A stretch of DNA of 5,747 nt from an uncultured Collinsella sp. Its GTDB lineage: Bacteria; Actinomycetota; Coriobacteriia; Coriobacteriales; Coriobacteriaceae. The stretch spans positions 1 through 5,747 of the forward strand of contig URKT01000106.1 in NCBI GenBank assembly GCA_900548495.1, read 5' to 3'. Under the pieces are notes generated by a model. It did not search any database. It was not told the origin of the DNA and saw nothing but the letters and a program-made list of their open reading frames with translations. The translations under genes were made by a program, and so were the position numbers. This document shows positions 5,226-5,747 of this stretch, piece by piece. The first letter of the stretch is position 1. The number at the start of each line of letters is the position of its first letter.

Positions 5226-5255
5226 CTCAAATGAAATCGCGATAATACCTATAAT
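5226..5255 (+). promoter_or_regulatory. Promoter of tcdA
   Basis: A perfect -10 TATAAT lies at 5250-5255 and would give a leader of about 38 nt before the ATG at 5300. The -35 is poor: CTCAAA at 5226-5231 with an 18-base spacer matches three of six. The -10 is the main support. Confidence 0.55.
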
Positions 5256-5299
5256 GACGATAGCTAAAACACGATTCGCTTCCCCATCGGAGGATGTCT

Positions 5300-5747
5300 A
5301 TGACCGAAAACGCTACTGCTCTCGTCGAGACGCGCGATACCAAGCTCGAAATCATCATGGGCCGCGAGGCACTCGACAAGCTCGCCGATGCTACGGTACT
5401 GGTGCTCGGCTGCGGAGGCGTGGGCTCCAACTGCTGCGAGGCACTCGCCCGCGGCGGCATCGGACATTTCGTCATTCTGGATAAGGACATCATCGCGCCC
5501 AGCAATATCAATCGCCAGGCCATCGCCTTTCACAGCACCGTCGGCAAGCGCAAGGTTGACGTGATGGAGGCCATGATCCACGATATCAATCCTGCCGCCA
5601 CCGTCATCAAGCGAACTGAATACCTGTTGAGCGATAACATCGACGAGTTCTTTGCGAGCGTTTTGGAGCAGACGGACGGCAAGCTCGACTACGTCGTCGA
5701 CGCCATCGACACCATCTCGGCCAAGCTCACCATTGCCAAATATGCTC
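5300..5747 (+). CDS. tcdA: TcdA/CsdL, tRNA threonylcarbamoyladenosine dehydratase (3'-truncated)
   Basis: The frame is open from the ATG at 5300 to the window end (149 codons), about 60% of the usual 250-270 residues. It is a ThiF/E1-like Rossmann protein. The nucleotide-binding loop GCGGVGS is at 37-43, followed by EALARGGIG, the acidic strand end LDKD (60-63), PSNINRQ (67-73) with the conserved Asn and Arg residues, VGKRKVDVM (81-89), INP, and VDAIDT before the cut. This order and DAID are typical of TcdA rather than ThiF, MoeB or ubiquitin E1. TcdA uses ATP to cyclise N6-threonylcarbamoyladenosine at position 37 of ANN-decoding tRNAs to ct6A, stabilising decoding. The start at 5300 was preferred to the in-frame ATG at 5294 because GGAGG (5289-5293) lies six bases before 5300 but abuts 5294. 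The catalytic C-terminal part lies outside the window. Confidence 0.93.
   Translation, partial: MTENATALVETRDTKLEIIMGREALDKLADATVLVLGCGGVGSNCCEALARGGIGHFVILDKDIIAPSNINRQAIAFHSTVGKRKVDVMEAMIHDINPAATVIKRTEYLLSDNIDEFFASVLEQTDGKLDYVVDAIDTISAKLTIAKYA

Noticed and set aside
5227..5581. Minus-strand open frames opposite the start of tcdA
   Set aside because: They are antisense to a clear TcdA coding sequence and their translations have no domain features; neither has a ribosome site.

Overview
The window looks like a chromosomal fragment from a high-GC Gram-positive gut actinobacterium, most likely Coriobacteriia and probably Collinsella. That assignment is an inference from the GC-rich core genes, strong AGGAGG-type ribosome sites and the style of the EttA and TcdA proteins; no taxonomic marker is present. 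The first 13 bases match the 3' end of the Tn5/Nextera mosaic end, so the window almost certainly begins at a contig end with leftover library adapter.

Layout. (1) 14-327, plus strand: the last 103 codons of an unrecognised protein, ending at a hairpin shared with the convergent gene. (2) 382-1879, minus strand: a two-gene unit of visibly lower GC than its neighbours. It holds a Tat-exported papain/C39-fold cysteine peptidase-like protein with a prodomain-like N-terminus, and an overlapping small lipoprotein. (3) 1880-2122: an AT-rich intergenic stretch with two perfect inverted repeats. (4) 2160-3839, minus strand: ettA, the ribosome-associated ABC-F translational throttle, closed by its own terminator. 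(5) 4024-4999, minus strand: an sdpR-sdpI-type operon (ArsR-family repressor and SdpI-family membrane protein, translationally coupled) with a strong promoter, an operator-like repeat overlapping the -35, and a strong terminator. (6) 5082-5255: a 'gene-free' stretch that holds a complete minus-strand transcription unit of about 96 nt (promoter, hairpins, intrinsic terminator), read here as a candidate small RNA. It is divergent from the promoter of the last gene. (7) 5300-end, plus strand: the N-terminal half of tcdA (csdL), the tRNA t6A-cyclising dehydratase.

Functional picture. ettA and tcdA are housekeeping translation genes. The sdpRI-like pair is an envelope-stress or toxin-immunity type module. 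The peptidase/lipoprotein pair is the accessory part: both products are predicted to leave the cytoplasm, and the gene order resembles secreted cysteine protease plus small partner or inhibitor arrangements. The two least-described items are the peptidase-lipoprotein pair and the candidate small RNA at 5082-5177.
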